64,000 nucleotides of DNA from Liolophura sinensis (taxonomy: Eukaryota; Mollusca; Polyplacophora; Chitonida; Chitonidae), in contig NW_027018058.1 of NCBI RefSeq assembly GCF_032854445.1, positions 1 through 64,000 on the forward strand, written 5' to 3'. Both the position numbers and the translations under genes were made by a program. This document shows positions 10,517-24,900 of the stretch, piece after piece. The notes beneath the pieces are model-generated. The model saw only the letters and a list, made by a program, of their open reading frames with translations. It made no database searches and had not been told where the DNA came from. Numbering within the stretch: position 1 is the first letter of the stretch; every line of letters begins with the position of its first letter.

Positions 10517-13500
10517 TTGAATATAGTAATGACCAGTCGCGATTGTACAGAGTACAGTGTAGCCGATTTCAATTAACAAAAAGACCAGGTAAAAATGCAA
10601 AAGTGGAAAAACTGTTCCAGTGCTGCTAGTAAGAGGCTAATCCGACGTATTTTGTGACGAGAATTTGAATGGTGCAATCCGCGTTGCTCTCTGACCAATA
10701 CTTTTGGCTGTAGCGACAATTGAATGATCATTTATGTCATAATCACGTGCGTAGCCACGGCTCTTACTCCATGGAAACCAGGGAAATTTGCAATTTTTCA
10801 ACAGCTGCCGATGCCTGGCTCAATTCCGCATCTTTTGGCACCTTACTGAAGTGGGTCAGTGTTCAGTTGTACTTTTTACAGCAGACTGTATCAAGTACCT
10901 TGAGTTTTTCATGTACAAATGGTGTGGTTTTTCTACACGTAGATAAAGACATTGAGATTGTCTTCGACTTAGAAGTAAGGCAATTGCTGGGTGAGTTAAA
11001 TGGGCTTAGCCCAAAGATTTCAGGTCTTCTGGGCTACCGAAGGGCACATAACTTATAGTCAAAAGTTGAATATAGTAATGACCAGTCGCGATTGTACAGA
11101 GTACAGTGTAGCCGATTTCAATTAACAAAAAGACCAGGTAAAAATGCAAAAGTGGAAAAACTGTTCCAGTGCTGCTGGTAAGACGCTAATCCGACGTATT
11201 TTGTGACGAGAAATCGAATGGTGCAAACCGCGTTGCTCTCCGACCAATACTTTTGGCTGTAGTGACAATTGAATGATCATTTATGTCATAATCACGTGCC
11301 CAGCAACGGCTCTTACTCCATGGAAACCAGGGATACTTGCAATTTTTCAACAGCTGCCGATGCCTGGCCCAATTCGACATCTTTTGGCACCTTATAAATG
11401 TGGGTCAGTGTTAAGTTGTACTTTTTACAGCAGACTGTATCAAGTACCTTGTAATTTTTATGTACAAATGGTATGGTTTTTCTACACGTAGATAAAGACA
11501 TTGAGATTGTCTTCGACTTAGAAGTAAGACAATTGCTGGGTGAGTTAAATGGGCTTAGCCCAAAGATTTGACGTCTTCTGGGCTACCGAAGGGCACATAA
11601 CTTATAGTCAAAAGTTGAATATAGTAATGACCACTCGCGATTGTACAGAGTACAGTGTAGCCGATTTCAATTTACAAAAAGACCAGGTAAAAATGCAAAA
11701 GTGGAAAAACTGTTCCAGTGCTGCTGGTAAGACGCTAATCCGACGTATTTTGTGACGAGAAATCGAATGGTGCAAACCACGTTGCCCTCCGACCAATACT
11801 TTTGGCTGTAGTGCCAATTGAATGATCATTGATGTCATAATCACGGGCCCAGCAACGTCTCTTACTCCATGGAAAGCAGGGATATTTGCAATTTTTTAAC
11901 AGTTGCCGATGCCTGGCCCAATTCTGCATCTTTTGGCACCTGATAAATGTGGGTCAGTGTTTAGTTGTACTTTTTACAGCAGACTGTATCAAGTACCTTG
12001 TGTTTTTTATGTACAAATGGTCTGGTTTTTCTACACGTAGATAAAGACATTGACACTGTCTTGGACTTAGAAGTAAGACAATTGCTGGGTGAGTTAAATG
12101 GGCTTAGCCCAAAGATTTCAGGTCTTCTGGGCTACCGAAGGGCACATAACTTATAGTAAAAAGTTGAATATAGTAATGATCAGTCGCGATTGTACAGAGT
12201 ACACTGTAGCCGGTTTCAATTAACAAAAAGACCAGGCAAAAATGCAAAAATGGAAAAACTGTTCCAGTGCAACTAGTAAGAGGCTAATCCGACGTATTTT
12301 GTGACGAGAAATTGAATGGTGCAATCCGCGTTGCTCTCCGACCAATACTTTTGGCTGTAGCGACAATTGAATGACCATTGATGTCATAATCACGTGCGTA
12401 GCAACGGCTCTTACTCCATGGAAACCAGGGAAATTTGCAATTTTTCAACAGCTGCCGATGCCTGGCTAAATTCCGCATCTTTTGGCACCTTACTGAAGTG
12501 GGTCAGTGTTCAGTTGTACTTTTTACAGCAGACTGTATCAAGTACCTTGTGTTTTTCATGTACAAATGGTGTGGTTTTTCTACACGTAGATAAAGACATT
12601 CAGATTGTCTTGGACTTAGAAGTAAGGCACTTGCTGGATGAGTTAAATGGGCTTAGCCCAAAGATTTCAGGTCTTCTGGGCTACCGAAGGGCACATAACT
12701 TATAGTCAAAAGTTGAATATAGTAATGACCAGTCGCGATTGTACAGAGTACAGTGTAGCCGATTTCAATTAACAAAAAGACCAGGTAAAAATGCAAAAGT
12801 GGAAAAACTGTTCCAGTGCTGCTGGTAAGAGGCTAATCCGACGTATTTTGTGACGAGAATTTGAATGGTGCAATCCGCGTTGCTCTCTGACCAATACTTT
12901 TGGCTGTAGCGACAACTGAATGATCATTTATGTCATAATCACGTGCGTAGCAACGGCTCTTACTCTATGGAAACCAGGGAAATTTGCAATTTTTCAACAG
13001 CTGCCGATGCCTGGCTCAATTCCGCATCTTTTGGCACCTTACTGAAGTGGGTCAGTGTTCAGTTGTACTTTTTACAGCAGACTGTATCAAGTACCTTGTG
13101 TTTTCATGTACAAATGGTGTGGTTTTTCTACACGTAGATAAAGACATTCAGATTGTCTTCGACTTAGAAGTAAGGCAATTGCTGGGTGAGTTAAATGGGC
13201 TTAGCCCAAAGATTTCAGGTCTTCTGGGCTACCGAAGGGCACATAACTTATAGTCAAAAGTTGAATATAGTAATGACCAGTCGCGATTGTACAGAGTACA
13301 GTGTAGCCGATTTCAATTAACAAAAACACCAGGCAAAAATGCAAAAGTGGAAAAACTGTTCCAGTGCTACTAGTAAGAGGCTAATCCGACGTATTTTGTG
13401 ACGAGAAATCGAATGGTGCAATCCGCGTTGCTCTCCGACCAATACTTTTGGCTGTAGCGACAATTGAATGATCATTTATGTCATAATCACGTGCGTAGCA

Positions 13501-14315
13501 ACGGCTCTTACTCCATGGAAACCAGAAAAATTTGCAATTTTTCAACAGCTGCCGATGCCTGGCTCAATTCCGCATCTTTTGGCACCTTACTGAAGTGGGT
13601 CTGTGTTTAGTTGTACTTTTTACAGCACAAATGGTGTGGTTTTTCTACACGTAAATAAAGACATTGAGATTGTCTTCGACTTAGAAGTAAGGCAATTGCT
13701 GGGTGAGTTAAATGGGCTTAGCCCAAAGATTTGACGTCTTCTGGGCTACCGACATATAGTCAAAAGTTGAATATAGTAATGACCAGTCGCGAAGGTACAT
13801 AGTACAGTGTAGCCGATTTCAATTAACAAAAAGACCAGGCAAAAATGCAAAAGTCGAAAAATTGTTCCAGTGCTGCTGGTAAGAGGCTAATCCGACGTAT
13901 TTTGTGACGACAAATCGAATGGTGCAAACCGCGTTGCTCTCCGACCAATACTTTTGGCTGTAGTGACAATTGAATGATCATTGATGTCATAATCACGTGC
14001 CCAGCAACGGCTCTTACTCCATGGAAACCAGGGAAATTTGCAATTTTTCAACAGCTGCCGATGCCTGGCTAAATTCCGCATCTTTTGGCACCTTATAAAT
14101 GTGGGTCTGTTGTCAGTTGTACTTTTTACAGCAGACTGTATCAAGTACCTTGTGATTTTTATGTACAAAAGGTGTGGTTTTTCTACACGTAAATAAAGAC
14201 ATTGAGATTGTCTTGGACTTAGAAGGAAGACAATTGCTGGGTGAGTTAAATGCGCTTAGCCCAAAGATTTCAGGTCTTCTGGGCTACCGAAGGGCACATA
14301 ACTTATAGTCAAAAG
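10517..14315. repeat. 7-monomer HOR (K L A B M H E), copy 2, 3799 bp
   Basis: Monomers start at 10517 (K), 11066 (L), 11615 (A), 12164 (B), 12713 (M), 13261 (short H) and 13767 (E/I). This copy is clean, with few suspicious indels, so it is the best reference for this HOR. K and L are almost identical to those at 6719 and 14316. B at 12164 is intact, unlike copy 1. Confidence 0.92.
13261..13766. repeat. Short H monomer, copy 3
   Basis: 506 bp, with both deletions at the same junctions (TTACAGCA/CAAATGG and CTACCGA/CATATAG). It sits in the sixth position of the 7-monomer HOR. Confidence 0.92.
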
Positions 14316-17300
14316 TTGAATATAGTAATGACCAGTCGCGATTGTACAGAGTACAGTGTAGCCGATTTCAATTAACAAAAAGACCAGGTAAAAATGCAAA
14401 AGTGGAAAAACTGTTCCAGTGCTGCTAGTAAGAGGCTAATCCGACGTATTTTGTGACGAGAAATTTGAATGGTGCAATCCGCGTTGCTCTCTGACCAATA
14501 CTTTTGGCTGTAGCGACAATTGAATGATCATTTATGTCATAATCACGTGCGTAGCCACGGCTCTTACTCCATGGAAACCAGGGAAATTTGCAATTTTTCA
14601 ACAGCTGCCGATGCCTGGCTCAATTCCGCATCTTTTGGCACCTTACTGAAGTGGGTCAGTGTTCAGTTGTACTTTTTACAGCAGACTGTATCAAGTACCT
14701 TGAGTTTTTCATGTACAAATGGTGTGGTTTTTCTACACGTAGATAAAGACATTGAGATTGTCTTCGACTTAGAAGTAAGGCAATTGCTGGGTGAGTTAAA
14801 TGGGCTTAGCCCAAAGATTTCAGGTCTTCTGGGCTACCGAAGGGCACATAACTTATAGTCAAAAGTTGAATATAGTAATGACCAGTCGCGATTGTACAGA
14901 GTACAGTGTAGCCGATTTCAATTAACAAAAAGACCAGGTAAAAATGCAAAAGTGGAAAAACTGTTCCAGTGCTGCTGGTAAGACGCTAATCCGACGTATT
15001 TTGTGACGAGAAATCGAATGGTGCAAACCGCGTTGCTCTCCGACCAATACTTTTGGCTGTAGTGACAATTGAATGATCATTTATGTCATAATCACGTGCC
15101 CAGCAACGGCTCTTACTCCATGGAAACCAGGGATACTTGCAATTTTTCAACAGCTGCCGATGCCTGGCCCAATTCGACATCTTTTGGCACCTTATAAATG
15201 TGGGTCAGTGTTAAGTTGTACTTTTTACAGCAGACTGTATCAAGTACCTTGTAATTTTTATGTACAAATGGTATGGTTTTTCTACACGTAGATAAAGACA
15301 TTGAGATTGTCTTCGACTTAGAAGTAAGACAATTGCTGGGTGAGTTAAATGGGCTTAGCCCAAAGATTTGACGTCTCTGGGCTACCGAAGGGCACATAAC
15401 TTATAGTCAAAAGTTGAATATAGTAATGACCACTCGCGATTGTACAGAGTACAGTGTAGCCGATTTCAATTTACAAAAAGACCAGGGTAAAAATGCAAAA
15501 GTGGAAAAACTGTTCCAGTGCTGCTGGTAAGACGCTAATCCGACGTATTTTGTGACGAGAAATCGAATGGTGCAAACCACGTTGCTCTCCGACCAATACT
15601 TTTGGCTGTAGTGACAATTGAATGATCATTGATGTCATAATCACGGCCCAGCAACGTCTCTTACTGCATGGAAAGCAGGGATATTTGCAATTTTTTAACA
15701 GTTGCCGATGCCTGGCCCAATTCCGCATCTTTTGGCACCTGATAAATGTGGGTCAGTGTTTAGTTGTACTTTTTACAGCAGACTGTATCAAGTACCTTGT
15801 GTTTTTTATGTACAAATGGTCTGGTTTTTCTACACGTAGATAAAGACATTGAGACTGTCTTGGACTTAGAAGTAAGACAATTGCTGGGTGAGTTAAATGG
15901 GCTTAGCCCAAAGATTTCAGGTCTTCTGGGCTACCGAAGGGCACATAACTTATAGTAAAAAGTTGAATATAGTAATGACCAGTCGCGATTGTACAGAGTA
16001 CACTGTAGCCGGTTTCAATTAACAAAAAGACCAGGCAAAAATGCAAAAGTGGAAAAACTGTTCCAGTGCAACTAGTAAGAGGCTAATCCGACGTATTTTG
16101 TGACGAGAAATTGAATGGTGCAATCCGCGTTGCTCTCCGACCAATACTTTTGGCTGTAGCGACAATTGAATGACCATTGATGTCATAATCACGTGCGTAG
16201 CAACGGCTCTTACTCCATGGAAACCAGGGAAATTTGCAATTTTTCAACAGCTGCCGATGCCTGGCTAAATTCCGCATCTTTTGGCACCTTACTGAAGTGG
16301 GTCAGTGTTCAGTTGTACTTTTTACAGCAGACTGTATCAAGTACCTTGTGTTTTTCATGTACAAATGGTGTGGTTTTTCTACACGTAGATAAAGACATTC
16401 AGATTGTCTTGGACTTAGAAGTAAGGCACTTGCTGGATGAGTTAAATGGGCTTAGCCCAAAGATTTCAGGTCTTCTGGGCTACCGAAGGGCACATAACTT
16501 ATAGTCAAAAGTTGAATATAGTAATGACCAGTCGCGATTGTACAGAGTACAGTGTAGCCGATTTCAATTAACAAAAAGACCAGGTAAAAATGCAAAAGTG
16601 GAAAAACTGTTCCAGTGCTGCTGGTAAGAGGCTAATCCGACGTATTTTGTGACGAGAAATTGAATGGTGCAATCCGCGTTGCTCTCCGACCAATACTTTT
16701 GGCTGTAGCGACAATTGAATGACCATTGATGTCATAATCACGTTCGTAGCAACGGCTCTTACTCCATGGAAACCAGGGAAATTTGCAATTTTTCAACAGC
16801 TGCCGATGCCTGGCTAAATTCCGCATCTTTTGGCACCTTACTGAAGTGGGTCAGTGTTCAGTTGTACTTTTTACAGCAGACTGTATCAAGTACCTTGTGT
16901 TTTTCATGTACAAATGGTGTGGTTTTTCTACACGTAGATAAAGACATTGAGATTGTCTTCGACTTAGAAGTAAGGCACTTGCTGGATGAGTTAAATGGGC
17001 TTAGCCCAAAGATTTCAGGTCTTCTGGGCTACCGAAGGGCACATAACTTATAGTCAAAAGTTGAATATAGTAATGACCAGTTGCGATTGTACAGAGTACA
17101 GTGTAGTCGATTTCAATTAACAAAAAGACCAGGTAAAAATGCAAAAGTGGAAAAACTGTTCCAGTGCTGCTGGTAAGAGGCTAATCCGACGTATTTTGTG
17201 ACGAGAAATCGAATGGTGCAAACCGCGTTGCTCTCCGACCAATACTTTTGGCTGTAGTGACAATTGAATGATCATTGATATCATAATCACGTGCCCAGCA

Positions 17301-17609
17301 ACGGCTCTTACTCCATGGAAACCAGGGAAATTTGCAATTTTTCAACAGCTGCCGATGCCTGGCTAAATTCCGCATCTTTTGGCACCTTATAAATGTGGGT
17401 CTGTTGTCAGTTGTACTTTTTACAGCAGACTGTATCAAGTACCTTGTGATTTTTATGTACAAAAGGTGTGGTTTTTCTACACGTAAATAAAGACATTGAG
17501 ATTTTCTTGGACTTAGAAGGAAGACAATTGCTGGGTGAGTTAAATGCGCTTAGCCCAAAGATTTCAGGTCTTCTGGGCTACCGAAGGGCACATAACTTAT
17601 AGTCAAAAG
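14316..17609. repeat. Broken third HOR copy: K L A B then C E''
   Basis: Monomers start at 14316 (K), 14866 (L), 15414 (A), 15963 (B), 16512 (C) and 17061 (E''). The first four repeat the 7-monomer HOR. The last two instead match monomers 1272 (C, with the CACGTTCGTAGC mark) and 6169 (E'', with TGTAGTCGATTT and GATATCATAATC). The order therefore leaves the M-H-E path and joins the A-B-C path seen at the left end. Confidence 0.85.
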
Positions 17610-20600
17610 TTGAATATAGTAATGACCAGTCGCGATTGTACAGAGTACAGTGTAGCCGATTTCAATTAACAAAAAGACCAGGTAAAAATGCAAAAGTGGA
17701 AAAACTGTTCCAGTGCTGCTGGTAAGAGGCTAATCCGACGTATTTTGTGACGAGAATTTGAATGGTGCAATCCGCGTTGCTCTCTGACCAATACTTTTGG
17801 CTGTAGCGACAATTGAATGATCATTTATGTCATAATCACGTGCGTAGCCACGGCTCTTACTCCCTGGAAACCAGGGAAATTTGCAATTTTTCAACAGCTG
17901 CCGATGCCTGGCTCAATTCCGCATCTTTTGGCACCTTACTGAAGTGGGTCAGTGTTCAGTTGTACTTTTTACAGCAGACTGTATCAAGTACCTTGAGTTT
18001 TTCATGTACAAATGGTGTGGTTTTTCTACACGTAGATAAAGACATTGAGATTGTCTTCGACTTAGAAGTAAAGCACTTGCTGGGTGAGTTAAATGGGCTT
18101 AGCCCAAAGATTTCAGGTCTTCTGGGCTACCGAAGGGCACATAACTTATAGTCAAAAGTTGAATATAGTAATGACCAGTCGCGATTGTACAGAGTACAGT
18201 GTAGCCGATTTCAATTAACAAAAAGACCAGGTAAAAATGCAAAAGTGGAAAAACTGTTCCAGTGCTGCTGGTAAGACGCTAATCCGACGTATTTTGTGAC
18301 GAGAAATCGAATGGTGCAAACCGCGTTGCTCTCCGACCAATACTTTTGGCTGTAGCGACAATTGAATGATCATTTATGTCATAATCACGTGCGTAGCAAC
18401 GGCTCTTACTCCATGGAAACCAGAAAAATTTGCAATTTTTCAACAGCTGCCGATGCCTGGCTCAATTCCGCATCTTTTGGCACGTTACTGAAGTGGGTCT
18501 GTGTTTAGTTGTACTTTTTACAGCACAAATGGTGTGGTTTTTCTACACGTAGATAAAGACATTGAGATTGTCTTCGACTTAGAAGTAAGGCAATTGCTGA
18601 GTGAGTTAAATGGGCTTAGCCCAAAGATTTGACGTCTTCTGGGCTACCGACATATAGTCAAAAGTTGAATATAGTAATGACCAGTCGCGATGGTACATAG
18701 TACAGTGAAGCCGATTTTAATTAACAAAAAGACCAGGCAAAAATGCAAAAGTCGAAAAATTGTTCCAGTGCTGCTGGTAAGAGGCTAATCCGACGTATTT
18801 TGTGACGACAAATCGAATGGTGCAATCCGCGTTGCTCTCCGACCAATACTTTTGGCTGTAGTGACAATTGAATGATCATTTATGTCATAATCACGTGCCC
18901 AGCAACGGCTCTTACTCCATGGAAACCAGGAAAATTTGCAATTTTTCAACAGCTGCCGATGCCTGGCTCAATTCCGCATCTTTTGGCACCTTATTCATGT
19001 GGGTCTGTTGTCAGTTGTACTTTTTACAGCAGACTGTATCAAGTACCTTGTGATTTTTATGTACAAAATGGTGTGGTTTTTCTACACGTAAATAAAGACA
19101 TTCAGATTGTTTTGGACTTAGAAGTAAGACAATTGCTGGGTGAGTTAAATGGGCTTAGCCCAAAGATTTGACGTCTTCTGGGCTACCGAAGGGCACATAA
19201 CTTAAACTCAAAAGTTGAATATAGTAATGACCAGTCGCGATTGTACAGAGTACAGTGTAGCCGATTTCAATTAACAAAAAGACCAGGTAAAAATGCAAAA
19301 GTGGAAAAACTGTTCCAGTGCTGCTGGTAAGACGCTAATCCGACGTATTTTGTGACGAGAAATCGAATGGTGCAAACCGCGTTGCTCTCCGACCAATACT
19401 TTTGGCTGTAGTGACAATTGAATGATCATTGATGTCATAATCACGTGCCCAGCAACGGCTCTTACTCCATGGAAACCAGGGATATTTGCAATTTTTTAAC
19501 AGCTGCCGATGCCTGGCCCAATTCCGCATCTTTTGGCACCTTATAAATGTGGGTCAGTGTTCAGTTGTACTTTTTACAGCAGACTGTATCAAGTACCTTG
19601 TGATTTTTATGTACAAATGGTGTGGTTTTTCTACACGTAGATAAAGACATTGAGATTGTCTTGGACTTAGAAGTAAGACAATTGCTGGGTGAGTTAAATT
19701 TGCTTAGCCCAAAGATTTGTCGTCTGCTGGGCTACCGAAGGGCACATAACTTATAGTCAAAAGTTGAATATAGTAATGACCAGTCGCGATTGTACAGAGT
19801 ACAGTGTAGCCGATTTCAATTAACAAAAAGACCAGGTAAAAATGCAAAAGTGGAAAAACTGTTCCAGTGCTGCTGGTAAGAGGCTAATCCGACGTATTTT
19901 GTGACGAGAAATGGTGCAAACCGCGTTGCTCTCCGACCAATACTTTTGGCTGTAGTGACAATTGAATGATCATTGATGTCATAATCACGTGCCCAGCAAC
20001 GGCTCTTACTCCATGGAAACCAGGGATATTTGCAATTTTTTAACAGCTGCCGATGCCTGGCCCAATTCCGCATCTTTTGGCACCTTATAAATGTGGGTCA
20101 GTGTTAAGTTGTACTTTTTACAGCAGACTGTATCAAGTACCTTGTGATTTTTATGTACAAATGGTGTGGTTTTTCTACACGTAGATAAAGACATTGAGAT
20201 TGTCTTGGACTTAGAAGTAAGACAATTGCTGGGTGAGTTAAATTTGCTTAGCCCAAAGATTTGTCGTCTTCTGGGCCACCGAAGGGCACATAACTTATAG
20301 TCAAAAGTTGAATATAGTAATGACCAGTCGCGATTGTACAGAGTACAGTGTAGCCGATTTCAATTAACAAAAAGACCAGATAAAAATGCAAAAGTGGAAA
20401 AACTGTTCCAGTGCTGCTGGTAAGACGCTAATCCGACGTATTTTGTGACGAGAAATCGAATGGTGCAAACCGCGTTGCTCTCCGACCAATACTTTTGGCT
20501 GTAGTGACAATTGAATGGTCATTGATGTCATAATCACGTGCCCAGCAACGGCTCTTACTCCATGGAAACCAGGGAAATTTGCAATTTTTCAACAGCTGCC

Positions 20601-21953
20601 GATGCCTGGCTAAATTCCGCATCTTTTGGCACCTTATAAATGTGGGTCTGTTGTCAGTTGTACTTTTTACAGCAGACTGTATCAAGTACCTTGTGATTTT
20701 TATGTACAAAAGGTGTGGTTTTTCTACACGTAAATAAAGACATTGAGATTGTCTTGGACTTAGAAGTAACACAATTGCTGGGTGAGTTAAATGCGCTTAG
20801 CCCAAAGATTTCAGGTCTTCTGGGCTACCGAAGGGCACATAACTTATAGTCAAAAGTTGAATATAGTAATGACCAGTCGCGATTGTACAGAGTACAGTGT
20901 AGCCGATTTCAATTAACAAAAAGACCAGGTAAAAATGCAAAAGTGGAAAAACTGTTCCAGTGCTGCTGGTAAGAGGCTAATCCGACGTATTTTGTGACGA
21001 GAAATCGAATGGTGCAAACCGCGTTGCTCTCCGACCAATACTTTTGGCTGTAGTGACAATTGAATGGTCATTGATGTCATAATCACGTGCCCAGCAACGG
21101 CTCTTACTCCATGGAAACCAGGGAAATTTGCAATTTTTCAACAGCTGCTGATGTTTGGCTCAATTCCGCATCTTTTGGCACCTTACTGAAGTGGGTCAGT
21201 GTTCAGTTGTACTTTTTACAGCAGACTGTATCCAGTAACTTGTGTTTTTCATGTACAAATGGTGTGGTTTTTCTACACGTAGATAAAGACATTCAGATTG
21301 TCTTGGACTTAGAAGTAAGGCAATTGCTGGGTGAGTTAAATGGGCTTAGCCCAAAGATTTCAGGTCTTCTGGGCTACCGAAGGGCACATAACTTATAGTC
21401 AAAAGTTGAATATAGTAATGACCAGTCGCGATTGTACAGAATACAGTGTAGCCGATTTCAATTAACAAAAAGACCAGGTAAAAATGCAAAAGTGGAAAAA
21501 CTGTTCCAGTGCTGCTGGTAAGAGGCTAATCCGACGTATTTTGTGACGAGAAATCGAATGGTGCAAACCGCGTTGCTCTCCGACCAATACTTTTGGCTGT
21601 AGTGACAATTGAATGATCATTTATGTCATAATCACGTGCCCAGCAACGGCTCTTACTCCATGGAAACCAGGGAAATTTGCAATTTTTCAACAGCTGCCGA
21701 TGCCTGGCTAAATCTGCATCTTTTGGCACCTTATAAATGTGGGTCTGTTGTCAGTTGTACTTTTTACAGCAGACTGTATCAAGTACCTTGTGATTTTTAT
21801 GTACAAAAGGTGTGGTTTTTCTACACGTAGATAAAGACATTGAGATTGTCTTCGACTTAGAAGGAAGACAATTGCTGGGTGAGTTAAATGCGCTTAGCCC
21901 AAAGATTTCAGGTCTTCTGGGCTACCGAAGGGCACATAACTTATAGTCAAAAG
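17610..21953. repeat. 8-monomer HOR, copy 1, 4344 bp
   Basis: Monomers start at 17610 (K), 18159 (short L/H chimera), 18665 (I/J), 19215 (D-like, full length), 19764 (D, 5-bp deletion), 20308 (E), 20857 (N) and 21406 (O). Type N is marked by GCTGATGTTTGGC and TATCCAGTAACTTG. Type O is marked by GGCTAAATCTGC. The second copy follows directly at 21954. Type K at 17610 carries TCCCTGG in place of the NcoI site CCATGG. Confidence 0.92.
18159..18664. repeat. Short H monomer, copy 4, L/H chimera
   Basis: The left part matches L (GTAAGACG, GAGAAATCGAATGGTGCAAA). From about 18357 it matches H (GTAGCGAC, GCGTAGC, CCAGAAAAATTTG and both deletions). Because L and H are separated by several monomers in the longer HORs (L A B C P H), this chimera is the expected product of an exchange that deleted the units between them and created the 8-monomer HOR. 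Confidence 0.85.
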
Positions 21954-24900
21954 TTGAATATAGTAATGACCAGTCGCGATTGTACAGAGTACAGTGTAGC
22001 CGATTTCAATTAACAAAAAGACCAGGTAAAAATGCAAAAGTGGAAAAACTGTTCCAGTGCTGCTAGTAAGAGGCTAATCCGACGTATTTTGTGACGAGAA
22101 TTTGAATGGTGCAATCCGCGTTGCTCTCTGACCAATACTTTTGGCTGTAGCGACAATTGAATGATCATTTATGTCATAATCACGTGCGTAGCCACGGCTC
22201 TTACTCCCTGGAAACCAGGGAAATTTGCAATTTTTCAACAGCTGCCGATGCCTGGCTCAATTCCGCATCTTTTGGCACCTTACTGAAGTGGGTCAGTGTT
22301 CAGTTGTACTTTTTACAGCAGACTGTATCAAGTACCTTGAGTTTTTCATGTACAAATGGTGTGGTTTTTCTACACGTAGATAAAGACATTGAGATTGTCT
22401 TCGACTTAGAAGTAAGGCACTTGCTGGGTGAGTTAAATGGGCTTAGCCCAAAGATTTCAGGTCTTCTGGGCTACCGAAGGGCACATAACTTATAGTCAAA
22501 AGTTGAATATAGTAATGACCAGTCGCGATTGTACAGAGTACAGTGTAGCCGATTTCAATTAACAAAAAGACCAGGTAAAAATGCAAAAGTGGAAAAACTG
22601 TTCCAGTGCTGCTGGTAAGACGCTAATCCGACGTATTTTGTGACGAGAAATCGAATGGTGCAAACCGCGTTGCTCTCCGACCAATACTTTTGGCTGTAGC
22701 GACAATTGAATGATCATTTATGTCATAATCACGTGCGTAGCAACGGCTCTTACTCCATGGAAACCAGAAAAATTTGCAATTTTTCAACAGCTGCCGATGC
22801 CTGGCTCAATTCCGCATCTTTTGGCACGTTACTGAAGTGGGTCTGTGTTTAGTTGTACTTTTTACAGCACAAATGGTGTGGTTTTTCTACACGTAGATAA
22901 AGACATTGAGATTGTCTTCGACTTAGAAGTAAGGCAATTGCTGAGTGAGTTAAATGGGCTTAGCCCAAAGATTTGACGTCTTCTGGGCTACCGACATATA
23001 GTCAAAAGTTGAATATAGTAATGACCAGTCGCGATGGTACATAGTACAGTGAAGCCGATTTTAATTAACAAAAAGACCAGGCAAAAATGCAAAAGTCGAA
23101 AAATTGTTCCAGTGCTGCTGGTAAGAGGCTAATCCGACGTATTTTGTGACGACAAATCGAATGGTGCAATCCGCGTTGCTCTCCGACCAATACTTTTGGC
23201 TGTAGTGACAATTGAATGATCATTTATGTCATAATCACGTGCCCAACAACGGCTCTTACTCCATGGAAACCAGGAAAATTTGCAATTTTTCAACAGCTGC
23301 CGATGCCTGGCTCAATTCCGCATCTTTTGGCACCTTATTCATGTGGGTCTGTTGTCAGTTGTACTTTTTACAGCAGACTGTATCAAGTACCTTGTGATTT
23401 TTATGTACAAAATGGTGTGGTTTTTCTACACGTAAATAAAGACATTCAGATTGTTTTGGACTTAGAAGTAAGACAATTGCTGGGTGAGTTAAATGGGCTT
23501 AGCCCAAAGATTTGACGTCTTCTGGGCTACCGAAGGGCACATAACTTATACTCAAAAGTTGAATATAGTAATGACCAGTCGCGATTGTACAGAGTACAGT
23601 GTAGCCGATTTCAATTAACAAAAAGACCAGGTAAAAATGCAAAAGTGGAAAAACTGTTCCAGTGCTGCTGGTAAGACGCTAATCCGACGTATTTTGTGAC
23701 GAGAAATGGTGCAAACCGCGTTGCTCTCCGACCAATACTTTTGGCTGTAGTGACAATTGAATGATCATTGATGTCATAATCACGTGCCCAGCAACGGCTC
23801 TTACTCCATGGAAACCAGGGATATTTGCAATTTTTTAACAGCTGCCGATGCCTGGCCCAATTCCGCATCTTTTGGCACCTTATAAATGTGGGTCAGTGTT
23901 CAGTTGTACTTTTTACAGCAGACTGTATCAAGTACCTTGTGATTTTTATGTACAAATGGTGTGGTTTTTCTACACGTAGATAAAGACATTGAGATTGTCT
24001 TGGACTTAGAAGTAAGACAATTGCTGGGTGAGTTAAATTTGCATAGCCCAAAGATTTGTCGTCTGCTGGGCTACCGAAGGGCACATAACTTATAGTCAAA
24101 AGTTGAATATAGTAATGACCAGTCGCGATTGTACAGAGTACAGTGTAGCCGATTTCAATTAACAAAAAGACCAGGTAAAAATGCAAAAGTGGAAAAACTG
24201 TTCCAGTGCTGCTGGTAAGAGGCTAATCCGACGTATTTTGTGACGAGAAATGGTGCAAACCGCGTTGCTCTCCGACCAATACTTTTGGCTGTAGTGACAA
24301 TTGAATGATCATTGATGTCATAATCACGTGCCCAGCAACGGCTCTTACTCCATGGAAACCAGGGATATTTGCAATTTTTTAACAGCTGCCGATGCCTGGC
24401 CCAATTCCGCATCTTTTGGCACCTTATAAATGTGGGTCAGTGTTAAGTTGTACTTTTTACAGCAGACTGTATCAAGTACCTTGTGATTTTTATGTACAAA
24501 TGGTGTGGTTTTTCTACACGTAGATAAAGACATTGAGATTGTCTTGGACTTAGAAGTAAGACAATTGCTGGGTGAGTTAAATTTGCTTAGCCCAAAGATT
24601 TGTCGTCTTCTGGGCCACCGAAGGGCACATAACTTATAGTCAAAAGTTGAATATAGTAATGACCAGTCGCGATTGTACAGAGTACAGTGTAGCCGATTTC
24701 AATTAACAAAAAGACCAGATAAAAATGCAAAAGTGGAAAAACTGTTCCAGTGCTGCTGGTAAGACGCTAATCCGACGTATTTTGTGACGAGAAATCGAAT
24801 GGTGCAAACCGCGTTGCTCTCCGACCAATACTTTTGGCTGTAGTGACAATTGAATGGTCATTGATGTCATAATCACGTGCCCAGCAACGGCTCTTACTCC

